Source of the DNA: Phyto melanocephala
Taxonomy: Eukaryota; Arthropoda; Insecta; Diptera; Rhinophoridae
Direction: 5' to 3'
Assembly (NCBI GenBank): GCA_941918925.1
Contig: OW799233.1
Location: 60,204,841 to 60,268,840 of the forward strand
DNA: 64,000 nucleotides
Shown in pieces: positions 46,801 to 56,869 of this stretch. The notes below the pieces were generated by a model, which did no database searches, was not told the origin of the DNA, and was given only the letters and a program-made list of their open reading frames with translations. A program made the translations under genes and the position numbers. Each line of letters opens with the position of its first letter. The stretch's first letter is position 1.

Positions 46801-49800
46801 TGTGACGGATGTATTTGCGGAAATTTTTAATCAGTGTTTGGAAGAAGGTCCGTGGAAGATGCAAAGGATAGTACTTATTCCAAAGCCTAACAAACGCTTA
46901 GGAGATCCATCATCTTATAGGCCCATCTGCTTACTTGATACGAAGGGAAAAATATTGGAGAAAATTATATACAACAGATTGCTCACAGCGTTAGAAGAGC
47001 ATCCATCATGGTGTTTCTGACCAACAATTTGACTTTCGTAATGCAAGGACCTCAACCGATAGAAGGCAGAGAAGCAAAAAGGAAATTTTGCGCGCTGGTC
47101 ACCTTGGATGTTAAAAATGTATTTAACTTAGCACGATGGGATCGAATAAAGGACAAGCTAGAGAATCTAGGAATTACCTATTAGTTGGTGAAAATAATTT
47201 CGAACTATTTTTTTGGACAGAAAGCTACTCTATAATACTGAGGAGAGACTGAACATATATACTGTTAGAGCGGGTGTACTACAAGGGATTGGTACTGGGG
47301 CCGATTACTGCGGAATATTATGTATAATGATGTTGTAACGCTGGAAACTTGTCCGGAGAGCACGGTAGTTGGATTTGCTGACGAAATTGCTGTAATAGTA
47401 ATGGCGCGCCATATTTATGAAGAGGAGCATGATGCCGAATGTCGGCGTTCCTAAGCAGAACAAGCGGCATGATATCACCAGGATTGTAATCTCTATCATG
47501 CTGTACACAGCAACAATATGGTCAAAGGGCTTGAAATTACAAATGGCTAGAAAAAATTGGCATCGGTATACAGACTGATTGCTATGAGAGTCTGTAGCTC
47601 CGACCGAACAGACGCATCAAACAAGGGCGACAATTCTGGAAGAGAAGCGCGAATTGATGAAAAGAGAGCATGGAAAGATGGAAAGCTCGTTGGGATGAGA
47701 AAAAAGAGATGATGAACATATAAGCTCATTCCAAACAGTCAGTTGGATTGGTAGGAGGCGTGGAGAAGTTAATTATTACCTTACGCAATCTCTGACGAGC
47801 CACGAAGGATATAGAAGCTACTTGCTCAAATATGGGCATGATGATTCTTTACCATGCCCAAGATGTCTAGGTATAATAGAGGATGTGGAACAAGTAATGT
47901 TTAACGGCCCTAGATTTGTACATGGCAAAGCTTGACTGGAAGCAGAGTTTGGTAGAGAACTATATCCGCATAACATTATCATTGTATTGATGGAAAGCTA
48001 CGAGAGGAGGGACAAAGAAGAAAGGACTCTGGAAATGTGAATCTCGAAACCAACTGAGTCTTCCCATCCTGCGACGTAATACCTTAGCAGGCAGTTCTGC
48101 AGGGAGTGGGGATGAAGAAGGAGGTGGATATAGTCGGTAAGAACCCGACATAACCCAGAACATCGAGAATCTAGGTAAGATTTTCATCTTCTAGCAAAAA
48201 AAAAAAGTGAATAGTGGGAAACACTAAAACAAAGAGAATATTGGGAGACACTATAACAGTTCACCTCGGTTAGTCTTCTTGTGTCTGTACTGTAAGAAAA
48301 AAACGAATACGAACTTAAGTCTGAAACTGGTTTAAAGAGGCTAGGTAGGGGTTCTTACGAAATGAAGTGCAAATCCAACCAAGGAATTGCTGCAGTTCGT
48401 TGGTCAGACAAAAAAGGAGTGCAGTTGTTGTCTACGTTTGTTGAAGATGAGACAATTCGAGCTTGCCGGCGCACAGTGGCGCCTTTTGACTTTTTTCGTT
48501 GCAAAAATCATAACTTGAAATAATTAAGATAATTGAATAATTAAGATAATCAAAGATTTAAAAAGATAATGACAGAGGACACTTTAGGCTTCAAAATAAT
48601 GTTTACAAAGTACCGCTATAGGTACAGGGTGGTCCAGAAATTGCGGTTAAAATAGGATAATTTTTCCAGTTAAATGTTAACATGTTTTTTTAAATATAAG
48701 TTTTTTGTTTGTATCGCAAATACACATTTTTATATACTTTTAATATTTAAATCTAAGTAAATTTATATTAAGTAACTAGTTTGATCCGGTGCGCTTTGCA
48801 ATGCACATTGTTTAAATCCGAAAGTTTAGAAAAAAGCAATCTAATATAACATGTTAAACCCATATTGAATTTTTTTATTTCTATTACAGAAACACATTTT
48901 TAAATTACTTTTAATATTAATATATATTTATGCTATTGATATAATGTTATTTAGTATATATTTTATTTAGCTAGAATAATTGGTTTTTATTATACCCTTC
49001 ACCTGTGGTGCACGAGGGTATATATAGCTTTGTCATTCCGATTGTAATTTCCACAATTTTCATTTCCGACTCCATAAAGTATATATTTTCTGAAAGCTTA
49101 TGAATAGAGGAGTCGATTAAGCCCTGACCGTCTGTCCATCTGACCGTTTGTTAGTTGAAATCAACTTTTAGAAGCAACTATATGTTCCTCAGATCTCTAT
49201 ATGGTATCAATCTCTTGGATATATCCAAGAATGAATTGCTATTGAAATTCAGCACAATCGCCCTATAACTTTCTGAGATATGAGCAAAAAACCACGACCA
49301 CCTCGTTTTTTTCACAATTACAACAACAACAAAGTAAACGTGGCATCGAATTCCAGCTGAGCAAAAAAAAATTTATTTTATTTTATTTATAATTTATATT
49401 TTATTATTTTTTTATGTTTTTTATATGTATGTACGTATTTTATATGAGATGAATGGTGATACAAACTATTGTTATTGCATGACTACTCGTTGTGAAGAGT
49501 ATATAAGATTCGGCCCGGCCGAATATAGCACTGTTACTTGTTAGTTAGTTCTCTTTAAAATAGTCATCAACATTGGGAGCGTTATCTAATAGATTTAACA
49601 TATCGGGGCTATAATTATATTCTTCCAAATCCTTTCGAGATCTTATCTTATGTCTTCGTGATGAAATTAGTGGGTCTGAAGAGGCCGCCAACATATTGAA
49701 AAGGTCCGCATTCTGTCTAATCCGTGAAATTTTGTAAGTACTCGTGTATCTAAATTTTTTGTAGTCTTTGTTTTTGCATTCCTGGGCTTCTTCTGACAAC

Positions 49801-52800
49801 TTTCCAATCGGTAAGCTTTGATATTCAATTAAACTTTTACCATGAGCTAAAATCTTATGAACCGTAGGAGTAAGTTTCTTCTCAGGGTACATTTGAGCTA
49901 AAAGTTGGGCAGTTTTTGATGCATAATCATCAAATTTTTGGGCCATTTACCATTTCTCTAGAGTTTATAACATTTAGGATAACTGCCAACCTTTTTATAA
50001 TATTACTGTCGACCCCAGTAATTCGGGCTGTTACGCGGACCGGATGATCCATCACATCCCCACTTATTTATCAATGTAAGCCTATCTGGAAGTGATACTG
50101 CTTCCTCTTCAGGCAAACTTTGAATAAGGCGTTTAGCTGTATGATCCATTAAGTCTTGCAGTTTTACCTTTACCGATACTTCAGTAACCTTAACATTAAG
50201 TGGCAATGCCTTTTTTTTGGCTGATGTAATATTTTTGTATCCAGGAAAAATACTCCCTTTGATTCTTTGCAGTCGATCTGGGCTTGCAAGTACCACAGCT
50301 TTTATAATGTCGGACCTTGAATTATCTTTTACAAACTTAAGACATAAATCTTCTGAAAGATTTGATTTAGATATATCTTATGTGGCATTTTCAAGTTTAC
50401 GTTTTCTTGTGTACACAGAACACTCGTTTATAGTTTTGCTGGTCTTCTTCTTTCGATGTTTTCAGAAGTTGTAACTCCATTAAGCCAGTCTGGGTTGTTT
50501 TTCATAAATGCTTTTTTCGTACGGTGTGAGGCAATCCATTTTTCTTTTAACTGTTAGGAAAACGAAGTGAATTTTGCTATGAACATTCATTTTGTGGCAT
50601 CCTGGTAAATCGTATAGTTTTTCCAAAATAGCCAATTTAAATGCATTTTCATTATCTGAGTTTGTGAATAACTCCAACAATTCTAAATTGGTAAATGACA
50701 TTATCGCACTTTAAAATAAAATTGTACAAGTTCTTTTACTGATCACTAGTTTTAGAAAGTAAAAACTTAACTTCAACTACCTAATTTGAGCAAAAAAAAA
50801 AAAAAAAGATTAACTGGAATATATACCTGCAGTTTATATTTTATTCAGTATTAAAAAGTTTTAAAAGTACCTGCCTACTTTTATAACAGGTGTTTTTAAA
50901 TTGAAATAAATAAAAAAATTGCAATAGTTATGCCTACCCGATTGGCAGAGCGAAATATTGTTCATTATTTAAGGAGAAGCAATAAAAATATGCAACAAGT
51001 AACTTTGGAAACCCTTTTTTATTTCTTTTCACATTTTGCACACATCTTTGTTACATTCTTTAAAAATGAGAAAAGAATTTTTCTCGTTTTCGCTATGAGG
51101 TTGTAACAGTTTTCTTCTTATTTCACCTACAGCGGCAACCTACGGCAGCTAAACTAAGTTAAATTATTCAAAGTATTATGTAGCAAATATGCTCAGAAAA
51201 TATGGGCGAGACCATTTTTGACCATTTTTAGATATGCTCTATTTTGTTTGTAAAAATGACCTAAATATAGGGTGCCTAAAAAGCGGCTGCTGCCGAAAAA
51301 GTAGGGCATCTGCTAAACATTTTACTACTTGTTTTAATAGAAAACAAACATACCTTAAAAAAATACCAAAAAAGTAGTAATCAAACGGCAATGTTTCTGA
51401 CACTTTAATTCTAAATTGCATTTATTTTTTCAAGATCACCTTTTTTTTGCTTTCTAAAAAATTGTCGACTTTGAGCAGCTCCACAAACTATAATTTTTAT
51501 GCAATTAAGGAAAACGTTTTTGAATTGTGATCAGAAGTAGTTCCTTATAAGATGTTTTCATTCATTTCACAAAATTTTATCAGGCGCCACTGTGCGGCGT
51601 TGGAACGGAACGGAAAAAAAATTTATTGATGTCACACGACCAGCTATTGTGACAAGCACATGGAAGGAGTTAATCTCTCTGACATGCTTATGGATGTGTA
51701 TAAAATTAATCATCGATCTGCTTAATGGTACATGGGAATATTTTATTGGTCATTGGGAACTGCAGTAATCGGTTCCTGGCTTATCTATCGCAAGTACATG
51801 AATTGCGAAATGCTACACCATCCACAATAAAAAAAGAGGCCGACCCAGTGGAAGTTTTTTAAATGAAGATAAAATCAATTCAGTACCATCATCTCCATCG
51901 TCTTTTTCCAAACAGCGTTCGGGAAGAACACCCCTATCGAAATGCATAAAATGTAATATCCATCTATTTTACAATACATACAAGTAAAAATTGTTTCCTA
52001 TCGCATCATTCGTAAGAATTATATTGATTTAAAGAGTTTTTGATTAATAAAAATAATAGTTAAAGCTTTCTTTATAAACTTGTTTTAGTTTTTAATACCA
52101 TGAAATACTTGCTTAAGAGCCCAACGTTGCCTAAAAGCAATTTCTAATATCTAGTGAGCTGATAACTGTGTAACCTTCAATAGTCCTTAACTTTTATCTC
52201 ATAACTCAGGAAATCAGAAAAAAAAAATAATATATAGTTAGTTTAGGAGCGGGCCGAAAAGGTTAAAACAACACACAATATTTTTAAATAAAAACACAAC
52301 AAAATTTTTCTTTCTTTTTCTCCATATTTATTCAATTTTTATTTTTGTTAAATTTAATTTTGTTGTTTTGTTCCATTGCTTTTGCAAAAAAAGGTTCGTA
52401 ATACTATGTTCACAAACGCGCCTTAATTGTCAATTTATAATATTCTCGCAATTAAAGGCCTTTATTAAGCTCAATTTACCATACTAAAAATTACTTATAA
52501 ATTGAGCAATATATACTTAACTAGCCAAACCCGGCGCGCGTTGCTACGCCCCTTAATGAATCAAAATGCATTCTGAATTTTAACTGAATATCAAGTGCAA
52601 AAACCTAAAAATTATAATTTTTTTTATGGGCGTGGCATTGCCCAGTTTTCTTATCACGAAATTGTAAAGTCATAATAGCTCAATTTGTGTGCAAAGTTTC
52701 AGAAGAATCGGACCAGTGCAAGTACCTCAAAATTATAATTGTTTTTATGGGCGTGGCCTTGCCCACTTTTCTAATCTCGAAATTGTAAAGTCATAACAGC

Positions 52801-54395
52801 TCAATATGTGTGCAAAGTTTTAGAATAATCCGTCCAGTGCAAGTACCTCAAAATGGTACCTTTTTTTTATGGGCGTGGCACTGCCCACTTTTCTAATCAC
52901 GACATTATTAAGTCATGACAGCTCGATATGTGTGCAAAGTTTCAGAAAAATCGGTCTGGTGCTAGTACCTCATAATTATAACCTTTTTTTATGGGCGTGG
53001 CCCTGCCCACTTTTCTAAACACGAAATTATATGGTTATGACAATTTAGTATGTGTGCAAAGTTTCAGAAAAATCGGTCCAGTGCAAGTACCTCAAAATTA
53101 AAACTTTTTTAGGGGCGTGGCCCCGCCCACTTTTTTATCACGAAATTATTTAGTCATGACAGCTCAATATGTGTGCAAAGTTTCAGAAAAATCGGTCATG
53201 TGCAAGTAGCTTAAAATGATAACTAATTTTTTATGGGCGTGGCCCCGCCCACTTTTTTCCACCCATAAACACTCCCTGGTATGTGTACAACAACTTACCA
53301 AAGTTTGAGCCCGATCGGTTTTACAGTTTCGGAGTCTATAGCTAACACACACACACACACACACACAGAGTTTCACTTTTATATATATAGATTGTTTCAC
53401 TTTTGTCCAAAACTCGAAATACAACTCTTGAGAAGTATGTTCAGTGAGAAGAAAATTCTATAGGTGGCATTTCTAATGTCAAACAAATAAATATACAAAA
53501 AACAATATGTAAAAAAATGGAAAACGGTTGATGAAAATTTTAATAAAAGATGTATATAAATATAATTGTAAATATATTTTATGAACTGGAAAAAAACCGA
53601 AGAGAAGGCATTATTTGATTTGGTATAAATACATCGTTCATGATTTTTTATCACATTATTTAATTTATTTTCTTCAATTCTTTGAAATTCATCTTTTTAG
53701 ACTTTTACATTTGAATACTGGGGCTTATTACTTGGGTAATACCAAGGCATATTGTTAATCTCAACTTATCAGCTGTTCCTTTATATCTGTTAAACTTCAT
53801 ACATTCTGTTTTATATAAAAAAAAATCAATGGAAAAATCCTCTATGAATTGCAATCACCTTATATAGAGTAATTATCTATGTATGGAACTTGGAAATAAA
53901 AAGTTTTTGAACAAGATTTATACTCAGTTGGTATCGGCAACGTCTACTCAAATACCATTTTGTTCTATTGACGAACCTTATTTTGCAAACAACACCACAC
54001 TTAATAGGGGTGATCTAACTCTCACTAAAATATCTCGATAAGTTAATATTCGTTATATATGCTGCATAAATATATATTCTCTTACCGGATATTCTTCTGG
54101 GTTTCGTCCAGTATTTTTCACAAACATATACACAAGAATCTGTAGTGCTTTTTCTGTTTCTCCATGTTCAAGTAAAAACTTTGGACTCTCTGGAAAAGCA
54201 AATAACCAGCAACCGAGCAGTAGACTATAGCGTAATTATATACAATAGAGATTTATAAAAAATATATATTTTTTCAATTGAAATATTTTACTAACCTGGG
54301 TATTGCACAAATTGCAACAAATAAGTTCCAACTGTGATAAAAGAACACGTCTGATTCCAAATTTATTACTATGGGAATGATTAACCACGCAATTC
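42153..54395 (-). CDS. SV2-like major facilitator transporter, seven internal exons
   Basis: Seven exons with consensus splice sites and matching phases (54395-54296, 54224-54086, 44383-44187, 44051-43932, 43004-42871, 42780-42621, 42280-42153) encode 978 bases, about 326 residues, of a membrane transporter of the major facilitator superfamily. Diagnostic text includes GIAWLIIPIVI, LFAFPESPKFLLEHGE, a cytoplasmic loop with RNLRLRKPDELKLLLAEIW, VDLFPTNLRVMAAALS and FGRSGALLGNLIFGFLIDL, as in insect SV2 and organic-solute-transporter-like proteins. It would sit in a vesicle or plasma membrane; the substrate is not readable. Exons for the first membrane segments and for the end lie elsewhere. 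The second intron is 9.7 kb and full of transposons, but every exon is open, which suggests a working gene. Confidence 0.9.
42447..42533 (+). ncRNA. Pre-miRNA-sized hairpin in an intron (candidate)
   Basis: The left arm (ending GGTTTATTGAAGGCTTAT at 42475) pairs with the right arm (ATAAGCCTTCAATAGACC from 42505) over about 27 bp. Read as plus-strand RNA the only imperfections are two G-U pairs; read as minus-strand RNA they become mismatches. The loop is about 29 nt. It could equally be a small foldback element. No expression evidence is available. Confidence 0.35.
42621..42780 (-). CDS. SV2-like transporter exon f
   Basis: 160 bp from acceptor TTTAACAG, reading AAGIVTIGLYFVRSS and SLSISTVYCVMVDLFPTNL. 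The alternative acceptor six bases downstream would break the frame. Reading through the donor gives a non-homologous tail, so the GT at 42620 is the likely splice. Confidence 0.9.
42871..43004 (-). CDS. SV2-like transporter exon e
   Basis: 134 bp reading TFVTCDAGVEEKVFLHTVII and GLACIPTSFWLPLCVHRLG, the end of a Cys-bearing loop and a membrane segment. A mini-me copy fills much of the intron before it (43181-43864). Confidence 0.9.
43181..43864 (+). repeat. Mini-me/HINE-like repeat, A' type, complete, in an SV2-like intron
   Basis: Starts TTTATACCCTTCACACAGTG, has four GTCY units and an intact hairpin, and ends TTTTACTTGTT before a T-run. It lies antisense to the host gene and is very close in sequence to the copy at 18219. 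Confidence 0.85.
43932..44051 (-). CDS. SV2-like transporter exon d
   Basis: 120 bp reading YYTLMVWFPDLFQRFDDYEK and then a lumenal loop with Cys. Donor GTAAGT. Confidence 0.9.
44187..44383 (-). CDS. SV2-like transporter exon c
   Basis: 197 bp encoding the basic central cytoplasmic loop (LIGPNRPSEKTGEKSVR, then IWSQTKTLCKKPHIRNTAL) and the start of a membrane segment. Donor AG|GTTAGT. Confidence 0.9.
44384..45089 (-). other. Intron of the SV2-like gene, no further feature
   Basis: AT-rich intronic DNA. I see no coding exon or repeat end. Confidence 0.4.
45090..45505 (+). pseudogene. Copia reverse-transcriptase remnant
   Basis: Fragments read KKFWLDVMNAKVLALEKHNT, then VKWGFSVKTNRHGYVERHKA with SLVAKGWSQRYGIDY, then LLALSIAYKW and TAHLNSDLHDEI. 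This is the order of the copia-type reverse transcriptase N-terminal half (CKWVF, RxKARLVAKGFxQ, TAFLNG). A deletion removes the usual FAPVVR segment and frameshifts break the rest. Confidence 0.8.
45823..46228 (-). repeat. Mini-me/HINE-like repeat, A' type, 5'-truncated
   Basis: Reverse copy with hairpin (start AACAAGTAAGAGTGTTTTAT) that stops at CTACTCCCGAATATT before the GTCY core. Confidence 0.8.
46600..48050 (+). pseudogene. R1-like non-LTR retrotransposon, decayed
   Basis: The best frame (46741-47020) reads FIPNQALKLAILNVTDVFAE, RIVLIPKPNKRLGDPSSYRP and ICLLDTKGKILEKIIYNRLL, the fingers and palm of an R1-group reverse transcriptase. Later frames give LVTLDVKNVFNLARWDRI, VVGFADEIAVIVMARHI (a changed FADD motif) and, near 47840-47960, CPRCLGIIEDVEQVMF and LEAEFGRELYPHNII, the cysteine-bearing ORF2 tail. 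Stops and frameshifts are many. It lies antisense in the large SV2-like intron. Confidence 0.8.
48776..48850 (-). mobile_element. Helitron-type 3' end fragment
   Basis: ACTAG followed by TTTGATCCGGTGCGCTTTGC matches the hairpin end of the Helitron-type family (minus-strand CTAG end). The rest of the element is not recognisable. Confidence 0.5.
48990..49542 (+). repeat. Mini-me/HINE-like repeat, A type, inside Transib
   Basis: Starts TATACCCTTCACCTGTGGTG and ends with hairpin ATTCGGCCCGGCCGAAT and CTGTTACTTGTT. The A-rich tract is shorter than in other copies. Confidence 0.85.
49545..50701 (-). pseudogene. Transib/RAG1-like transposase remnant
   Basis: The N-terminal piece (50701-50480) begins MSFTNLELLELFTN. 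The middle (50296-50040) reads LPDRLTLINKWGCDGSSG, similar to the Transib KxGCDGSSG block. The C-terminal piece (49946-49545) reads VHKILAHGKSLIEYQSLPIG and KLSEEAQECKNKDYKKFR, parallel to the RAG1 core around its last catalytic Glu (HKxLAH...SExxExxNK). The segment carrying the two catalytic Asp residues is deleted and several frameshifts occur, so it is inactive. The stop codon lies just beside the mini-me insertion. Confidence 0.85.
50763..51580. other. Transib 5' region, non-coding
   Basis: About 0.9 kb between the transposase start and the right inverted end, with no coding frame. Confidence 0.5.
52521..53391 (-). mobile_element. Helitron-type element, six 120-bp tandem units
   Basis: Minus-strand ends TCTATATATA and CTAG with A and T outside, and the GGCG/CGCC hairpin before CTAG. 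The tandem unit is the same as at 33488. A longer (CA)n run (about 26 bases) sits near 53347-53370. It lies in the 9.7-kb intron of the SV2-like gene. Confidence 0.8.
53392..54085 (-). other. Intron of the SV2-like gene, no further feature
   Basis: AT-rich intron next to exon b. No exon, RNA gene or complete repeat is seen. Confidence 0.4.
54086..54224 (-). CDS. SV2-like transporter exon b
   Basis: 139 bp reading LLLGCWLFAFPESPKFLLEH then a charged loop to GRNPEEYP. PESPKFL is the PESPRFL-type motif of sugar-porter-like transporters. Phase joins exactly to exons a and c. Confidence 0.9.
54296..54395 (-). CDS. SV2-like transporter exon a
   Basis: Acceptor TTGTAG and donor AG|GTTAG bound 100 bp reading GIAWLIIPIVINLESD and FFYHSWNLFVAICAIP, a membrane segment followed by a loop and the start of another. 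Confidence 0.85.
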
Positions 54396-54654
54396 CTACA
54401 ATAAATAGAAAATTCTAAAACATTACTTAATAATTACAATTGTTTTTTTTTTAAGATATTAACAGATAACATTTAGTAAAATTATTGTAAATTACAAATA
54501 TTTATATTAGTATTTATTAAGTAAACTCATTCATTTCACGAAAATGCGGAACAAGATTTAATTTTTCCGGGATGCCGACCACTTCCGCTCAATACAAAAT
54601 AATATGAAATATTAAATGTATATTTCTTATTTCAACAAAAGAAAAAAACATGAA

Positions 54655-55305
54655 AGAGCCCTACATTCTACTGGTGAAGGCCTTTAATTTGATTCTAACA
54701 ATGTGGGGGATAAAGGGGACAAAGCCTATAACTACTATATTTGACTTATAGTATATTCGCCATTAGCTCTGTTCACGTAATCGAGCCGTTTCATTTGCTA
54801 TCCATATTGGCTCTCTTGGTGGTATTTAAACTGAAAAAAATTATTTTTGTTTTAGGAAAAAAGCCAGAAGTAGTTGTATTTTGGTGCTTATATCTCAGTT
54901 AGTTTCAAACCGACTTGTTAGTTTTTCTCAAAGATGATTTTTAAGACCACCGTTTATATTTTAACTTGTCCAAGAATAATTCAGGAGCTTTAAAAATTTG
55001 ATTTATGTACTTATAAATTAACCTTTGTCTTTAACATTTCACAAATCTCCCTGGAGGCATATCATATCTATAAATAGTCTTAAGTGTGCCTACAAATTAT
55101 TCTTGGGCTGAAAATTTTCTCTTTTTTTGTGTTCAAAAATAGAGACAGTCGTATTTATTTTCTCAAACTCATCTCAGAAAGTTATCCGACGATTATGCTG
55201 TTTTTCTCCCAAATATTTCTGGTATTTCGATACCACATACGGGTCTTGGTGATGACGGGGATTCAAAAAACTGATTTCATCATACACACGGACACTTATT
55301 GAAAT
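54655..55305 (-). repeat. Mini-me-related family C, diverged fragment
   Basis: Words such as CCTTTAATTTGATTCTAAC, ATATTCGCCATTAGC and ACACACGGACA follow the order of the complete family C copy in reverse. Both termini are missing. Confidence 0.55.
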
Positions 55306-55319
55306 TTTTTATTTAATAA

Positions 55320-55470
55320 ATGTATGGGCGTAGTACTGTCCCTATTCCAACAAATAAATTGTATATTTAGTTACAGGAACATTGTGTGTGTGCAAAGTTT
55401 AATACAAACCGGTTTGGTGGAAGTAGTTAAAATGAAATTTTTTGAATATGAATGTGTCCATTCTTTGGAA
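55320..55470 (-). repeat. Diverged Helitron-type tandem unit
   Basis: TGGGCGTAGTACTGTCC and GTGTGTGCAAAGTTTAATAC match one unit of the Helitron-type array, much diverged. Confidence 0.45.
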
Positions 55471-55529
55471 TACAAACGCGAATTACCGTCCATTGAAGGA
55501 ACGTATTGTATGCTCATCGGTGTCCAGGG

Positions 55530-56113
55530 GTCGTTACAAAAAAAAATAACACAATAACACTGCACGTGATTTCGTTCTACCGTATTTATTTTATATTTCT
55601 ATTTACTACAGTAAGACCGACTGCGGATGATAGTGATGCCACGGAGACGACGCGTGCCGAGTAACAAGGCCGCAGCTCAGTGTACCACACAGTGACGCGA
55701 CTGGGGAAAGTTGAGTGGGGACTCCTCACCAAGCGTTTTCCCAGCACAGAGTTGTGGTCGTGTATTAGAAGAATACTTGGGGAGTTCACAGCTCCTTACC
55801 AAATACCCTTCTAGTACGTTGAGCTCGTGGTATGCAGATAGTACAGGGAGTTCACAACTCCTCGCTGCACCACCTCTTACCAATTACCAAAGCTTGAATG
55901 TAAGATGTATTTTGGGAAGTTCACAACTCCTCCCAAACTATGTCTTATCTGTAAGCTGCCGGCTGACTAACTAACTAAAAATGTACGCGCTTTTATAACT
56001 TCGGTGTGGGCACACACATTCACACCTACGTAGGTTGTTTGCCATACGTGGTGTTTTGTTGTGCAAAACAAATATAATCCCACACATATACACGTACAAC
56101 TAATTACAATCAG
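55530..56113 (-). repeat. LTR-like region with promoter and poly(A) signals
   Basis: Read on the minus strand this less AT-rich block has a TATA box (GTTATAAAAGCGC, near 55995), about 30 bp later AGTTAGTTAGTCAGCC resembling an initiator, three spaced AGGAGTTGTGAACTCCC-like words, an AATAAA signal near 55590, and the TGTAACGACCCCTGG end typical of some insect LTRs. No second LTR or internal gene is seen. It could be a solo LTR or, less likely, a promoter of the SV2-like gene downstream. Confidence 0.45.
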
Positions 56114-56117
56114 CTGC

Positions 56118-56720
56118 AGTGTTGTTAACCGTACAGTAATTACCGTATTGTACGGTAATTAAGAGTCTCAAACGGTAGGTAGGTAATTTTGATATTTGCA
56201 CGGTAATTTTAAAAAGTTTTTAGTTTTAAGTGTTAGACCCCAAAAGTTTTTTTCCAATGATTCTATACATGACATACATATATCTCATAAAAACATATCA
56301 TAAAAAGTACGGTTTCACTACAACTATGCAAATTATTGAAGTTAAATTCTTTACGTTTTTGCCATAAATGTAAGACAAATTCATTAAAGATGTTGATAAA
56401 ACTGACATTCCTCAGTTTTACAAAAACGCCTTCAATATAAAGAAAGGTGACGATTCCATAATGTTTCCTGTTTTACAAAAATTTTTGGTTTATTCATTTT
56501 CATTGCCACATAGTTCGGCTACTGTGGAACGAATTTTTTCAATAATATATCTGAACCAAAATAAGAAATAGGTTAAATACTGATACACTTGAAGGGATTC
56601 TACACGCAAAAACATTTCTTAATTCTAGCGACGGTTTAAATATTAAATTCAATAACAAAAATTTTCTATATTTTAATCAAAATGCATATGATCGCAAACA
56701 ATTAATGCAATCAAATTAAG
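56118..56720 (+). pseudogene. Internally deleted hAT element with dimerisation domain
   Basis: A CAGTGTTGTTAACCGTAC terminus with nearby TACGGTAATT repeats begins the element. Frames at 56435-56720 read FPVLQKFLVYSFSLPHSSAT with VERIFSII, and after a stop RLNTDTLEGILHAKTFL, the C-terminal hAT domain. The rest of the transposase is missing and the right end was not found. Confidence 0.65.
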
Positions 56721-56869
56721 CTTTAAATTAGACAATCGCAAGCAAAACAAACCCAATCCAAATGTATAACACTAAGCTTTAAATATTACAAAAATGTAAA
56801 CAGTGATTTTACTGAAACTGAAACTAAAAATTTCAATTTCTTTTATTATTACTAATTAATTTTTTTTTA

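Larger units (their letters stand above)
48472..51594 (-). mobile_element. Transib-type transposon
   Basis: The ends are CACAGTGGCGCC and GGCGCCACTGTG, and the 5-bp CGGCG is duplicated exactly (48467-48471 and 51595-51599). CACAGTG ends and a GC-rich 5-bp duplication are hallmarks of Transib, the superfamily related to RAG1. The 3.1-kb element contains broken transposase fragments on its minus strand and a nested mini-me copy. It disrupts a piggyBac-like reading frame. Confidence 0.92.
48290..51960 (+). pseudogene. piggyBac-like transposase C-terminal part, split by Transib
   Basis: Before the insertion the frame reads GLKRLGRGSYEMKCKSNQGI with AAVRWSDKKGVQLLSTFVED. After it, from 51600, come TEKKFIDVTRPAIVT and, one frame over, GVNLSDMLMDVYKINHRSA, a stop, then WYMGIFYWSLGTAVIGSWLI. 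These are consecutive parts of a piggyBac/PGBD-type transposase (the MGGVDxxD region). It has one frameshift and one stop besides the 3.1-kb Transib insertion. Confidence 0.85.

Noticed and set aside
47960..48187. Minus-strand open frame
   Set aside because: It is the shadow of the R1-like ORF2 tail on the other strand.
54511..54640. Possible further upstream SV2-like exon
   Set aside because: No open frame with transporter-like text or phase-compatible splice sites is visible; upstream exons probably lie beyond the window.
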